Numbered from the stretch's first letter, positions 1 to 9,185 are shown. The stretch is DNA of 64,000 nucleotides from JAURVT01 sp049059935 (GCF_049059935.1 NZ_JBMGQR010000010.1:27613-91612); one strand, 5' to 3'. Program-made: numbers and translations. Notes: generated from the letters alone by a model not told the origin.

Positions 1-116
1 ATGCGGGGCTTGGTCAGCATCACGTAGGCGGACACGACGTCGGCGACCCGAGGACGGGAGGTCCCGCCGGTGGTCCCCCGACCGGAACGGGCGGTGCTGC
101 GGTCCAACGAGGTCAC
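1..116 (-). CDS. cyoE: protoheme IX farnesyltransferase (heme O synthase), N-terminal fragment
   Basis: Only the first 38 codons lie in the window; the gene runs off the left edge. Reading leftward from the GTG at 116-114 gives a polar Ser/Arg/Gly-rich leader followed by VSAYVMLTKPRI, the conserved start of the first membrane helix of UbiA-type farnesyltransferases (CtaB/CyoE), which make heme O for cytochrome oxidase. It is divergent from tkt, a common arrangement in actinobacteria. A TAGACT hexamer lies exactly six bases before the GTG and there is no clear ribosome-binding site, so leaderless translation is likely. The identification rests on a short segment plus gene context. Confidence 0.75.
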   Translation of the reverse strand, partial: MTSLDRSTARSGRGTTGGTSRPRVADVVSAYVMLTKPR

Positions 117-128
117 TCCACGAGTCTA
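117..128 (-). promoter_or_regulatory. -10 element for leaderless cyoE transcript
   Basis: TAGACT (128-123) is followed by six bases and then the GTG start at 116. That spacing puts the transcription start on the first base of the start codon. No convincing -35 element was seen. Confidence 0.5.
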
Positions 129-247
129 GGTGGTGCCGGACGGGCTCCGCACGCGGCCCTGAGGCCGCCGGGTCCTTTCACGAGTAGGGTCGAGACGCGT
201 GGGTCGACTGGCGTCGGGACGTCGGCCGAGGCAGACTGGTACCGAGA

Positions 248-272
248 TATTGTCAATACGACCAATAGGAGA
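248..272 (+). promoter_or_regulatory. candidate tkt -10 region, small inverted repeat and ribosome-binding site
   Basis: TATTGT (248-253) fits a TANNNT -10 element and is part of an 11-base inverted repeat TATTGTCAATA (248-258). The ribosome-binding site AGGAGA (267-272) lies seven bases before the GTG at 280 and decides the tkt start. No good -35 element is visible, so the promoter call is tentative; the ribosome-binding site is clear. Confidence 0.4.
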
Positions 273-279
273 CGCCGAA

Positions 280-2487
280 GTGACCATCGATGCGAACCAG
301 GAGCGCCCCGCGCTCGAGTGGACCGACCTCGACCGGCGTGCGGTCGACACCGTCCGCACCCTCGCGATGGACGCCGTGGAGAAGGTCGGCAACGGCCACC
401 CCGGCACCGCGGTGAGCCTCGCTCCCGTGGCGTACCTGATCTACAACAAGCTGATGAAGCACGACCCGGCCGACTCGCACTGGCTGGCGCGCGACCGCTT
501 CGTCCTCTCCTGCGGTCACTCGAGCCTCACGCAGTACATCCAGCTCTACCTGACCGGGTACGGCCTCGAGCTCGACGACCTCAAGTCGCTGCGCACCTGG
601 GGCAGCCTGACGCCGGGTCACCCCGAGTACGCCCACACCGACGGCGTCGAGGTCACCACCGGCCCGCTCGGCCAGGGCGTCGGCAACGCGGTCGGCATGG
701 CCATGGCCGCGCGCCGCCTGCACGGCCTGCTGGACGCCGACAAGCCGCTCGGCTCGAGCATCTTCGACCACCACGTCTACGCGATCGCGTCCGACGGCGA
801 CCTCGAGGAGGGCGTCTCGGCCGAGGCGTCCTCGCTCGCGGGCACCCAGCAGCTCGGCAACCTCACGCTGCTCTACGACGACAACAAGATCTCGATCGAG
901 GACGACACCTCGGTGGCGTTCAACGAGGACGTCGCCGCGCGCTACGCCGCCTACGGCTGGCACGTCCAGACGATCGACTGGACCAACGACGGCACGGGCT
1001 ACGAGGAGGACGTGCAGGCGCTGTACGACGCCTACGTCGCCGCCGAGAAGGTCACCGACAAGCCCAGCTTCATCCAGCTGCGCACGATCATCGCGTGGCC
1101 CACCCCCGACGCCCAGGGCACCGGCGGCTCGCACGGCTCGGCGCTCGGCGCCGACGAGATTGCCTCCACCAAGAAGATCCTCGGCGTCGACCCCGACAAG
1201 ACGTTCGACGTCGCCGACGACGTCATCGCCCACACCCGCAAGGCCCTCGAGCGCGGCGCCGAGGCGCACAGCGCCTGGACCGCCGAGAAGGACGCCTGGG
1301 CCTCGTCGAACCCCGAGGGCGCGGCCCTGATGGACCGCCTGCTCGCCCGCAAGCTGCCCGACGGCTGGGCCGACGCGCTGCCGACGTTCGACGCCGACCC
1401 CAAGGGCGTCGCCACCCGCGCCGCCTCGGGCGAGGTGCTCAGCGCGATCGCACCGCTGCTGCCCGAGCTGTGGGGCGGCTCGGCCGACCTCGCTGGCTCG
1501 AACAACACCACCCCCAAGGGCCAGCCGTCGTTCCTGCCGCCGGAGCACTCGTCCAAGAAGTTCGAGGGCGACTGGTTCGGCCGCGTGCTGCACTTCGGCA
1601 TCCGCGAGCACGCGATGGGCGCCGTGATGAACGGCATCGCACTGCACAGCCCCACCCGCGTCTACGGCGGCACCTTCCTGGTGTTCTCCGACTACATGCG
1701 CCCCTCGGTCCGCCTCGCGGCCCTGATGGAGATCCCGGTCACCTACGTGTGGACGCACGACTCCATCGGCCTCGGTGAGGACGGCCCCACGCACCAGCCG
1801 ATCGAGCACCTCGCCGCGCTGCGCGCGATCCCCGGCCTCGACGTCGTGCGCCCCGCCGACGGCAACGAGACCGTCGCGGCCTGGAAGACCATCCTCGAGA
1901 CGACGAACCGCCCGGCCGGCCTGGCGCTCAGCCGCCAGAACCTGCCCACGTTCCCCCGGGGCGAGCAGGGTTTCGCGTCCGCCGACGGCGTGGGCCGCGG
2001 CGGCTACGTCCTGATCGACGCCGACGGCGAGCCCGACGTCGTCCTCGTGGGCACCGGCTCGGAGGTCCAGCTCGCCGTCCAGGCGCGCGAGACCCTCGCC
2101 GCCGAGGGCATCAAGGCGCGCGTCGTCTCGATGCCGTGTCGCGAGTGGTTCGACGCCCAGGACGCCGAGTACCGCGACTCGGTGATCCCGCCGAGCCTGC
2201 GCGCCCGCGTCTCGGTCGAGGCGGGCATCGCCCAGGGCTGGCGCGAGGTGGTCGGCGACGCCGGCCGCATCGTCGCGATCGAGCACTTCGGTGCCTCGGC
2301 CGACTACGCCAAGCTCTACGACGCCTTCGGCATCACGTCGGACGCCGTGGCCCAGGCCGCGCGCGACTCGATCGCCGAGGCCGCCCGCATCGGCGGCACC
2401 GGCGTCTCGGTCCACGCACGTCCGTCCGGCCCCGTCGGCCCCGGTGACAACCCGGACTCCGCCGGCAGCGGCACGCCCGGACACTGA
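280..2487 (+). CDS. tkt: transketolase
   Basis: 735 residues. It is a thiamine-diphosphate enzyme moving two-carbon ketol units between sugar phosphates in the non-oxidative pentose phosphate pathway. GHPG is at residues 39-42, the cofactor/Mg segment DGDLEEG starts near 172, and the catalytic-glutamate segment HFGIREHAMG has Glu443. A typical pyrimidine-domain run THDSIGLGEDGPTHQP follows. The length is slightly above the usual 660-700 residues. GTG 280 is preferred over upstream starts because AGGAGA lies seven bases before it. It is the first gene of the tkt-tal-pgi-zwf-opcA-pgl operon; tal follows after 28 bases. Confidence 0.97.
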   Translation: MTIDANQERPALEWTDLDRRAVDTVRTLAMDAVEKVGNGHPGTAVSLAPVAYLIYNKLMKHDPADSHWLARDRFVLSCGHSSLTQYIQLYLTGYGLELDDLKSLRTWGSLTPGHPEYAHTDGVEVTTGPLGQGVGNAVGMAMAARRLHGLLDADKPLGSSIFDHHVYAIASDGDLEEGVSAEASSLAGTQQLGNLTLLYDDNKISIEDDTSVAFNEDVAARYAAYGWHVQTIDWTNDGTGYEEDVQALYDAYVAAEKVTDKPSFIQLRTIIAWPTPDAQGTGGSHGSALGADEIASTKKILGVDPDKTFDVADDVIAHTRKALERGAEAHSAWTAEKDAWASSNPEGAALMDRLLARKLPDGWADALPTFDADPKGVATRAASGEVLSAIAPLLPELWGGSADLAGSNNTTPKGQPSFLPPEHSSKKFEGDWFGRVLHFGIREHAMGAVMNGIALHSPTRVYGGTFLVFSDYMRPSVRLAALMEIPVTYVWTHDSIGLGEDGPTHQPIEHLAALRAIPGLDVVRPADGNETVAAWKTILETTNRPAGLALSRQNLPTFPRGEQGFASADGVGRGGYVLIDADGEPDVVLVGTGSEVQLAVQARETLAAEGIKARVVSMPCREWFDAQDAEYRDSVIPPSLRARVSVEAGIAQGWREVVGDAGRIVAIEHFGASADYAKLYDAFGITSDAVAQAARDSIAEAARIGGTGVSVHARPSGPVGPGDNPDSAGSGTPGH

Positions 2488-2515
2488 CCACTCCCACCTC
2501 CCAGGAGGAACAGCT

Positions 2516-3622
2516 ATGAACGACCGTCTCCGCGCCCTGTCCAACCAGGGTGTCTCCATCTGGCTCGACGACCTCTCCCGCGAGCGGATCGCCTCGGGCA
2601 ACCTCGACGACCTCGTGCAGCGCCACGAGGTCGTGGGGGTCACCACGAACCCGACGATCTTCGCCTCGGCGCTCTCCAACGGCGAGCGCTACAACGAGCA
2701 GGTCGCCCAGCTCGCCGCCGCCGGTGCCGACGTCGACACCGCGATCTTCGAGATCACCACCACCGACGTCCGCGACGCCGCGCACGTGCTGCGCCCGGTC
2801 TTCGACCGCACCGACGGCGCCGACGGCCGCGTCTCGATCGAGGTCGAGCCGGGCATGGCCCGCAAGACCGACGAGACCATCGCCGAGGCCCAGCGCCTGT
2901 GGGACAAGGTCGGCGAGCAGAACGTGCTGATCAAGATCCCCGCCACCGAGGAGGGCCTGCCGGCCATCGCCGCGACGATCGCCCGCGGCATCAGCGTCAA
3001 CGTCACGCTGATCTTCTCGCTCGACCGCTACAAGGGCGTCATGGACGCCTACCTGTACGGGCTCGAGCAGGCCGACGCCGAGGGCCGCGACCTGTCCAAG
3101 ATCCACTCGGTCGCGTCGTTCTTCGTCAGCCGCGTGGACGGCGAGATCGACAAGCGGCTCGACGCCCTCGGCACCGACGAGGCGACCGCGCTCAAGGGTC
3201 GCGCCGCCGTCGCCAACGCCCGCCTGGCCTACGAGCTGTACGAGAAGACCTTCGCCTCCGAGCGCTTCGCGGCGCTCGAGGCCAAGGGCGCCAACCGCCA
3301 GCGCCCGCTGTGGGCGTCGACGGGCGTCAAGAACCCCGACTACAAGGACACGATGTACGTGTCCGACCTCGTCGTGGCCAACACCGTCAACACGATGCCC
3401 GAGAAGACGCTCGAGGCCGTCGCCGACCACGGCGAGGTCACCGGCGACACCGTCACCGGCACCTACGACGAGGCCCGCGCCACGCTCGACGCGATCGAGC
3501 ACCTCGGCATCAAGTACGACGACGTCGTCGCCGTGCTCGAGGACGAGGGCCTGGACAAGTTCGACGTCTCCTGGGGCGAGCTGCAGGAGACGGTGAAGGC
3601 CGAGCTGGAGAAGGCCAAGTGA
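2516..3622 (+). CDS. tal: transaldolase
   Basis: 368 residues. It transfers a dihydroxyacetone unit in the non-oxidative pentose phosphate pathway. The Schiff-base lysine lies in VLIKIPAT (Lys140), and NPTIFASA near the N terminus is typical of the long actinobacterial transaldolase class. The start ATG follows a strong AGGAGG (2503-2508). The stop overlaps the pgi start as GTGA, so tal and pgi are translationally coupled. The longer open frame extending upstream overlaps tkt and was discarded. Confidence 0.97.
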   Translation: MNDRLRALSNQGVSIWLDDLSRERIASGNLDDLVQRHEVVGVTTNPTIFASALSNGERYNEQVAQLAAAGADVDTAIFEITTTDVRDAAHVLRPVFDRTDGADGRVSIEVEPGMARKTDETIAEAQRLWDKVGEQNVLIKIPATEEGLPAIAATIARGISVNVTLIFSLDRYKGVMDAYLYGLEQADAEGRDLSKIHSVASFFVSRVDGEIDKRLDALGTDEATALKGRAAVANARLAYELYEKTFASERFAALEAKGANRQRPLWASTGVKNPDYKDTMYVSDLVVANTVNTMPEKTLEAVADHGEVTGDTVTGTYDEARATLDAIEHLGIKYDDVVAVLEDEGLDKFDVSWGELQETVKAELEKAK

Positions 3623-5259
3623 CCGACCGCACGAGCACCGAGGGCGAGGCCTTCGGGTTGCGCGTCGAGGTCCACGACGAGTCCGCGTTCGCGGCGGCGC
3701 TCGACGAGCTGGTCGGCGAGCGCTTCGCCAGCCGGCTCGTCGCGCGCGACGCCACCCTGTGGGGACCGGACGCCGAGGACGAGGCGTCCAAGCGCCTGTC
3801 GTGGGTCGATCTGCACGAGTCGTCGCGCCCGCTGGTCTCCGAGGTCGAGGACCTCCGCCGCGACCTCACCGGCCGCGGCATCGACCACGTCGTCCTGTGC
3901 GGCATGGGCGGCTCCTCGCTCGCACCCGAGGTGATCTGCAAGGCCGCCGGCGTCGAGCTCACGGTGCTCGACTCCTCCGACCCCGACTACGTCCGCGCGG
4001 CGATCGCCGACCGGCTCGAGAGCACCGTCGTGGTGGTCTCCAGCAAGTCCGGCGGCACCGTCGAGACCGACAGCCAGCGCCGCGCGTACGAGCAGGCGTT
4101 CACCGACGCCGGCCTCGACCCGGTCGACCACGTCGTGGTCGTGACCGACCCGGGCTCGCCGCTGGAGGAGACCGCCGAGAAGGCCGGCTACCGCGTCTTC
4201 AGCGCCGACCCCGAGGTGGGTGGACGCTACTCGGCGCTCACCGCGTTCGGCCTCGTGCCGAGCGGGCTGGCCGGTGCCGACATCGGGGCCCTGCTCGACC
4301 AGGCCGCCTCGATCGCGCCGGCGCTCGCGTCCGACGACGCCGAGAACCCGGGCCTGCGGCTCGGCGCGGCGCTCGGCGTGGCCAACCGTGCGGGCGTCGA
4401 CAAGCTCGTCCTCGCCGAGGTCGACTCCGGCCTTCCGGGCCTGGGCGACTGGATCGAGCAGCTCGTCGCGGAGTCCACCGGCAAGCAGGGCCGCGGCATC
4501 CTGCCGGTCGTCGTGGAGTCCACCACCGCGACGAACTTCGACCCCAGCAGCGCCGACGAGGTCCTCGTGACCTTCGGGCCGGGCGACGTCTTCGTCGAGG
4601 TGCCGGCCGCGTCCGGCTACAGCGCCACCGTCGACGCGAAGCTCGGCGCAGCCATGCTGCTGTGGGAGCACGCCACCGTCGTCGCGGGCCGCCTGATCGG
4701 GATCAACCCGTTCGACCAGCCCGACGTCGAGAGCGCCAAGCAGGCCGCCCGCGACATGCTCGGCGGCGACGCCGCGTCGCCCACCGCCGCGTTCACCGAC
4801 GCCGGCGTCACGGTGTACGACACCGGCGAGTGGCTGCCCGAGGAGGTCTCCACGACCGCCGAGGCCGTCGGCGCGCTGCTCGACCACCTCGACCCCGAGC
4901 ACGGCTACGTCGCGGTGCAGGTCTACACCGACCGCGCGCGCGACGCGTCGTTCGCGAAGGTCCGCAAGACCCTCGCCGCCAAGACGGGGCGTCCGGTCAC
5001 GTTCGGCTGGGGTCCGCGGTTCCTGCACTCCACCGGCCAGTACCACAAGGGCGGCCCCGACACGGGCGTCTACCTGCAGGTCACGGCCGACCCGAGCCAG
5101 GACCTCGCCGTCCCCGGTCGCGAGTTCACCTTCGGCACGTTCATCACCGCCCAGGCGGTCGGCGACGGCTCGGTGCTCGCCGACAAGGGCCGTCCGGTGC
5201 TGCGCCTGCACCTCGCCGACGCGTCCGGCCTCACCACCGTGGAGGAGCTCCTCTCGTGA
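3619..5259 (+). CDS. pgi: glucose-6-phosphate isomerase
   Basis: 546 residues, starting on GTG in a 4-base GTGA overlap with tal. Two sugar-isomerase (SIS) segments are visible: GMGGSSLAPEV early on and SSKSGGTVET shortly after. The C-terminal GPRFLHSTGQYHKGG segment contains the conserved active-site region. It interconverts glucose 6-phosphate and fructose 6-phosphate, linking glycolysis to the pentose phosphate genes around it. A bifunctional transaldolase/isomerase family shares this sequence type, but here the transaldolase is a separate gene. It overlaps zwf by four bases. Confidence 0.95.
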   Translation: MTDRTSTEGEAFGLRVEVHDESAFAAALDELVGERFASRLVARDATLWGPDAEDEASKRLSWVDLHESSRPLVSEVEDLRRDLTGRGIDHVVLCGMGGSSLAPEVICKAAGVELTVLDSSDPDYVRAAIADRLESTVVVVSSKSGGTVETDSQRRAYEQAFTDAGLDPVDHVVVVTDPGSPLEETAEKAGYRVFSADPEVGGRYSALTAFGLVPSGLAGADIGALLDQAASIAPALASDDAENPGLRLGAALGVANRAGVDKLVLAEVDSGLPGLGDWIEQLVAESTGKQGRGILPVVVESTTATNFDPSSADEVLVTFGPGDVFVEVPAASGYSATVDAKLGAAMLLWEHATVVAGRLIGINPFDQPDVESAKQAARDMLGGDAASPTAAFTDAGVTVYDTGEWLPEEVSTTAEAVGALLDHLDPEHGYVAVQVYTDRARDASFAKVRKTLAAKTGRPVTFGWGPRFLHSTGQYHKGGPDTGVYLQVTADPSQDLAVPGREFTFGTFITAQAVGDGSVLADKGRPVLRLHLADASGLTTVEELLS

Positions 5260-6785
5260 CCTCGCACGTCAACCCGCTGCGCGATCCCCAGGACCGACGG
5301 CTCCCGCGCATCGCGGGGCCGTCGAGCCTGGTGCTGTTCGGCGTGACGGGCGACCTGGCCCGCAAGAAGCTGATCCCGGCGGTGTACGACCTCGCCAACC
5401 GCGGGCTCCTGCCGCCGGGCTTCTCGCTCGTGGGGTTCGCCCGGCGTGACTGGGAGGACCAGGACTTCGCCAAGATCGTGCACGACGCCGCCAAGGAGCA
5501 CGCGCGGACGCCGTTCCGCGAGGAGGTCTGGGACCAGCTCTCCGAGGGCATGCGGTTCGTCTCGGGCTCGTTCGACGACGACGAGGCCTTCGAGCGTCTC
5601 GCCGAGACGATCAAGCTGCTCGACGCCGAGCGCGGCACCGGCGGCAACCACGCGTTCTACCTGTCGATCCCGCCGAGCGCCTTCCCCGTGGTCGTGGGCC
5701 AGCTCAAGGAGCACGGGCTCGCGCAGGCCGAGGGCGACTCGTGGCGCCGCGTCATCATCGAGAAGCCGTTCGGTCACGACCTGACGAGCGCCCAGGAGCT
5801 GAACTCGATCGTCTCGGAGGTCTTCGACCGCGAGTCGGTGTTCCGCATCGACCACTACCTGGGCAAGGAGACCGTCCAGAACATCCTGGCGTTCCGCTTC
5901 GCCAACGGGATGTTCGAGCCGGTCTGGAACAGCCACCACATCGACCACGTGCAGATCACCATGGCCGAGGACATCGGCATCGGCGGCCGTGCGGGGTACT
6001 ACGACGGCATCGGCGCGGCGCGCGACGTCATCCAGAACCACCTGCTGCAGCTGATGGCGCTGGTGGCGATGGAGGAGCCGGTCTCGTTCAACGCCTACAG
6101 CCTGCGCATCGAGAAGCAGAAGGTGCTGGCCAAGACCAAGCCCGCCGACGACCTCGACGTCCACACCGCCCGCGGCCAGTACGCCGAGGGCTGGGCCGGC
6201 GGCGAGAAGGTGATCGGCTACCACCAGGAGTCCGACATCCCGGCGTCCTCGACCACCGAGACGTTCGCCGCGGTGCGCCTGGAGGTGCAGACGCGGCGCT
6301 GGGCCGGCGTCCCGTTCTACCTGCGCACCGGCAAGCGCCTGGGCCGCCGCGTCACCGAGGTGGCCGTGGTGTTCAAGCGGGCGCCGCACCTGCCGTTCAG
6401 CAAGACCGCCACCGAGGAGCTCGGCGAGAACGCGCTCGTCATGCGCATCCAGCCCGACGAGGGCGTCACGCTGCGCTTCGGCGCCAAGGTGCCCGGCACT
6501 GCGATGGAGATCCGCGACGTCAACATGGACTTCGCCTACGGCGGCGCGTTCGTCGAGTCGAGCCCCGAGGCGTACGAGCGGCTGATCCTCGACGTGCTGC
6601 TCGGCGAGCCGCCGCTGTTCCCGCAGCACGAGGAGGTCGAGCTGGCCTGGGAGATCCTCGACCCCGTCATCGAGCACTGGGACGCCTCCAGCACCCCGCC
6701 CGAGCAGTACCCGTCGGGCACCTGGGGGCCGGCCAGCGCCGACGAGATGCTCGCCCGCGACGGCCGCGCGTGGCGACGCCCGTGA
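5256..6785 (+). CDS. zwf: glucose-6-phosphate 1-dehydrogenase
   Basis: 509 residues, the usual size. It catalyses the committed, NADP-dependent step of the oxidative pentose phosphate pathway. The nucleotide-binding start LVLFGVTGDLARKKL is clear and the active-site signature RIDHYLGKE occupies residues 197-205. GTG 5256 overlaps the pgi stop by four bases. opcA, whose product is needed for activity of this enzyme in actinobacteria and cyanobacteria, begins 34 bases downstream. Confidence 0.97.
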   Translation: MTSHVNPLRDPQDRRLPRIAGPSSLVLFGVTGDLARKKLIPAVYDLANRGLLPPGFSLVGFARRDWEDQDFAKIVHDAAKEHARTPFREEVWDQLSEGMRFVSGSFDDDEAFERLAETIKLLDAERGTGGNHAFYLSIPPSAFPVVVGQLKEHGLAQAEGDSWRRVIIEKPFGHDLTSAQELNSIVSEVFDRESVFRIDHYLGKETVQNILAFRFANGMFEPVWNSHHIDHVQITMAEDIGIGGRAGYYDGIGAARDVIQNHLLQLMALVAMEEPVSFNAYSLRIEKQKVLAKTKPADDLDVHTARGQYAEGWAGGEKVIGYHQESDIPASSTTETFAAVRLEVQTRRWAGVPFYLRTGKRLGRRVTEVAVVFKRAPHLPFSKTATEELGENALVMRIQPDEGVTLRFGAKVPGTAMEIRDVNMDFAYGGAFVESSPEAYERLILDVLLGEPPLFPQHEEVELAWEILDPVIEHWDASSTPPEQYPSGTWGPASADEMLARDGRAWRRP

Positions 6786-6819
6786 CCGCCCCGATCGCCC
6801 TGACCGACGGAGGGACGCG

Positions 6820-7836
6820 ATGAAGACCGACCTGACCGACACCAACGCCAGTGAGGTGGCCGCGGCGCTCGTGCGCGCGCGCCGCGCCGTCGGCAGCCCG
6901 GCGATGGGCATGGTGCTCACGCTCGTCGTGGTCACCGACGACGCGCACTCCTACGACGCGATGCGCGCCGCCGCCGCGATCTCGAGCGAGCACCCCGCCC
7001 GTGTGCTCGGCGTGATCCGCCGCTCCGGACGCGGGGCCGCGGGCCTCGACGCCCAGGTGCGGATCGGCAACGGCTCCGGCGAGGCCGTGCTGCTGCGGCT
7101 GCGCGGCGAGCTGACCCAGCACGCCGAGTCCGTCGTCCTGCCGCTGCTGCTGCCCGACTCCCCCGTGGTCGTCTGGTGGCCCGGCGAGGCGCCCGACGAC
7201 GCGGCCGCCGACCCGCTCGGCGCCATCGCGCAGCGCCGCCTCACCGACGCCGCGGCGGGACGCTCCAAGTCCCGCTCGCTGCTCACGGCCGCCCGCAGCT
7301 ACACCGCGGGCGACACGGACCTGGCCTGGACGCGTCTGACCCCGTGGCGGGCCCTGCTCGCCGCGGCGCTCGACCAGACCGACGCCCCCGTCACCGGCGG
7401 CTCGATCACCGCCGAGCGCGGCAACCCGAGCGCCACCCTGATGCGGGCGTGGCTCGAGAGCCGCCTCGGCGTCGACATCGCGCTCAAGACGTCCGGCGGC
7501 CCCGGCCTCACCGACGTCCGGCTGACCACGGCCCGCGGTGACGTCGCCCTGGTGCGTCCCGACGGCACGAGCGCGACGTTCGTCCTGCCCGGCGAGGCCG
7601 ACCGCCCCGTGGCGCTGCACCGCCGGTCGCTGCCCGAGCTGCTGGCCGAGGACCTGCGACGCCTCGACGAGGACGACATCTACGCCGCCACCGTGCGTCA
7701 CCTCGCGGCGCAGGAGAGCGCGCGCACGCGTCCGCGTCCGTCCACGAAGAAGAAGACGGCCGCCGAGAAGCACACCGCCAGCCCCAAGCCCCAGGCCTCG
7801 AAGGAACCGGCCGCGTCGAAGGAGAACCGCGCGTGA
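6820..7836 (+). CDS. opcA: glucose-6-phosphate dehydrogenase assembly protein OpcA
   Basis: 338 residues. Family features include the central PLLLPDSPVVVWWPGEAPDD run and the segment LAWTRLTPWRALLAAALD. OpcA promotes oligomerisation and redox activation of Zwf, which fits its place directly after zwf. GGAGGGA precedes the ATG. The last 35 or so residues form a Lys/Ala/Pro-rich tail (from RPRPSTKKKTAAEKH) that looks disordered and is outside the conserved domain. It overlaps pgl by four bases (GTGA). Confidence 0.93.
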   Translation: MKTDLTDTNASEVAAALVRARRAVGSPAMGMVLTLVVVTDDAHSYDAMRAAAAISSEHPARVLGVIRRSGRGAAGLDAQVRIGNGSGEAVLLRLRGELTQHAESVVLPLLLPDSPVVVWWPGEAPDDAAADPLGAIAQRRLTDAAAGRSKSRSLLTAARSYTAGDTDLAWTRLTPWRALLAAALDQTDAPVTGGSITAERGNPSATLMRAWLESRLGVDIALKTSGGPGLTDVRLTTARGDVALVRPDGTSATFVLPGEADRPVALHRRSLPELLAEDLRRLDEDDIYAATVRHLAAQESARTRPRPSTKKKTAAEKHTASPKPQASKEPAASKENRA

Positions 7837-8567
7837 GCGAGCCCACCACCGTCGTCAGCACCGACAAGGACGCGCTGGCGGCGGAGGTGTCGCGGCGTCT
7901 GGTCGACCTCGTCGAGGACGTGCAGGCCGCGGGCGGCATCCCGTCGGTCGTGCTGACGGGCGGCACCATCGCCGACGTCCTGCACCGCCGCGTCGCCCAG
8001 GACTCCGCGTCCACGGGCGTCGCGTGGGCCGACGTCGACCTGTGGTGGGGTGACGAGCGCTGGCTGCGCATGGGCGACCCCGAGCGCAACGAGCAGCAGG
8101 CCCGTGACGCGTTCCTCGACGCCGTCGGCGCCGACGGCCGCGTGCGCGCGGTGGCCTACGACGACGGCGTCATCACCGTCGAGCAGGCGGCCGACGCCTA
8201 CGCCGCCGAGCTCGCAGCGGCGTCCGACGACGGCGTCAGCCCGGTGTTCGACGTCGTCATGCTCGGCGTGGGCGACGACGGCCACGTGGCCTCGCTCTTC
8301 CCGCACCACCCCGGCCTCGACGTCACGGGCGTCGCGGTGACCGCGGTGTTCGACTCCCCCAAGCCGCCGCCGACGCGCGTCAGCATGACGTTCGAGACCC
8401 TGAACAAGGCCAGGCACGTCTGGTTCCTGGTGTCCGGCGAGGGCAAGGCCGCGGCCGTCGCGCGTGCGCTGGCCGGCGACGACGTGGCCGGAACTCCCGC
8501 CAACGGCGTCCGCGGCACCGAGTCCACCACCTGGTTCCTCGACCCCGGCTCCGCCTCGCAGCTCTGA
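7833..8567 (+). CDS. pgl: 6-phosphogluconolactonase
   Basis: 244 residues, DevB/Pgl type. It hydrolyses 6-phosphogluconolactone made by Zwf. Characteristic segments are VLTGGTI, VDLWWGDERW and MLGVGDDGHVASLFP, with a terminal GxxGTxxTTWF-like end. It is the last gene of the operon, starts on GTG overlapping opcA, and converges on rbpA. No gnd gene lies nearby. Confidence 0.95.
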   Translation: MSEPTTVVSTDKDALAAEVSRRLVDLVEDVQAAGGIPSVVLTGGTIADVLHRRVAQDSASTGVAWADVDLWWGDERWLRMGDPERNEQQARDAFLDAVGADGRVRAVAYDDGVITVEQAADAYAAELAAASDDGVSPVFDVVMLGVGDDGHVASLFPHHPGLDVTGVAVTAVFDSPKPPPTRVSMTFETLNKARHVWFLVSGEGKAAAVARALAGDDVAGTPANGVRGTESTTWFLDPGSASQL

Positions 8568-8594
8568 GACTCAGGTAGTCGCCGTCACCAGGTT

Positions 8595-8702
8595 CCTGCG
8601 GGGGCTGGCGCCCGGCTGGCAAGGCGCGGACGGCGAAGCTGGGCCGGGTTTGCCCTGCGAGCCGGTCGCGACGCCGCCAGGCGGGATGCCAGGGCCCGCA
8701 GG
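8595..8702. terminator. long-range inverted repeat between convergent pgl and rbpA
   Basis: The 15-base arm at 8595-8609 pairs with 8688-8702 with only two mismatches. The outer eight bases, CCTGCGGG and CCCGCAGG, are perfect. The intervening 78 bases are GC-rich with further small stems. It fills the gap between the pgl and rbpA stops and may act as a bidirectional terminator; no T-run is present. Confidence 0.4.
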
Positions 8703-8703
8703 A

Positions 8704-9054
8704 TCAGAAGACGATCTCGCCGGACTTGCGCTTCGAACGGAGCTGGGCGAGGGCCTCGGTGAGGATCTCGGCGGCCTCGTCGTCGGAGCGGCGCTCCTTC
8801 ACGTAGGCGAGGTGCGTCTTGTACGGCTCGATGCGCTGGGCCGCGGGGAGGTTGGTGTGGTCGTTGCTGGCCGGGAGGCCGCAGCGGGGGCAGTCCCACT
8901 CGTCGGGCGAGGTCGCCTCGAGCGCGAAGCTCAGCTCGGTCTCGTGGCCGTGGGCGCAGAAGTAGGTGACGACCTTGCGGGGCGCAGCCTCGCCGCGCTC
9001 GGCCTCGCCCATCGGGCCGGAGCCGATACGGCTTCCACGGATGGCACTGGACAC
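8704..9054 (-). CDS. rbpA: RNA polymerase-binding protein RbpA
   Basis: 116 residues. RbpA is an actinobacteria-specific factor that binds RNA polymerase and principal sigma factors and stabilises the open complex. The N-terminal SSAIRGSRIGSGPMGEAERG, the core VTYFCAHGHE with WDCPRCG, and the C-terminal sigma-interacting helices (THLAYVKERRSDDEA) are diagnostic. The GTG at 9054 is chosen because GAGGAG lies just upstream and the family begins here; a longer frame to 9147 adds unrelated residues. It has its own promoter-like region after the secG terminator. Confidence 0.95.
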   Translation of the reverse strand: MSSAIRGSRIGSGPMGEAERGEAAPRKVVTYFCAHGHETELSFALEATSPDEWDCPRCGLPASNDHTNLPAAQRIEPYKTHLAYVKERRSDDEAAEILTEALAQLRSKRKSGEIVF

Positions 9055-9108
9055 GCAGGACTCCTCGACGACGGGGTTGAGGGGACGTCGGCCCCTCGTG
9101 GCAGGCAC

Positions 9109-9131
9109 ATCATAAGCGGGCACGTGCCCGC
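9109..9131 (-). promoter_or_regulatory. rbpA promoter with palindrome in the spacer
   Basis: On the minus strand a near-consensus -10 TATGAT (9114-9109) lies about 55 bases before the rbpA start. The perfect 16-base palindrome GCGGGCACGTGCCCGC (9116-9131) sits exactly where the -10/-35 spacer would be. The -35 hexamer (GACGCC) is weak. The placement suggests an operator. Confidence 0.45.
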
Positions 9132-9162
9132 GGCGTCCAGGGCTCACCGAGCCGTGGACGCC
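9132..9162 (-). terminator. hairpin after secG
   Basis: GGCGTCCA pairs with TGGACGCC and GGCTC with GAGCC around an ACC loop, with one unpaired base per arm. It lies 24 bases past the secG stop and is the likely end of the gap-pgk-tpiA-secG transcript. There is no T-run. Confidence 0.6.
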
Positions 9163-9185
9163 GGGGCGTGCCGGGGTGGCTCAGG

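Noticed and set aside
253..2679. Very long antisense open frames opposite core genes (for example opposite tkt, pgi, uvrA)
   Set aside because: These are shadows caused by G/C third positions. They show low-complexity Arg/Ala/Gly/Val composition and no domains, while the sense frames encode well-known proteins.
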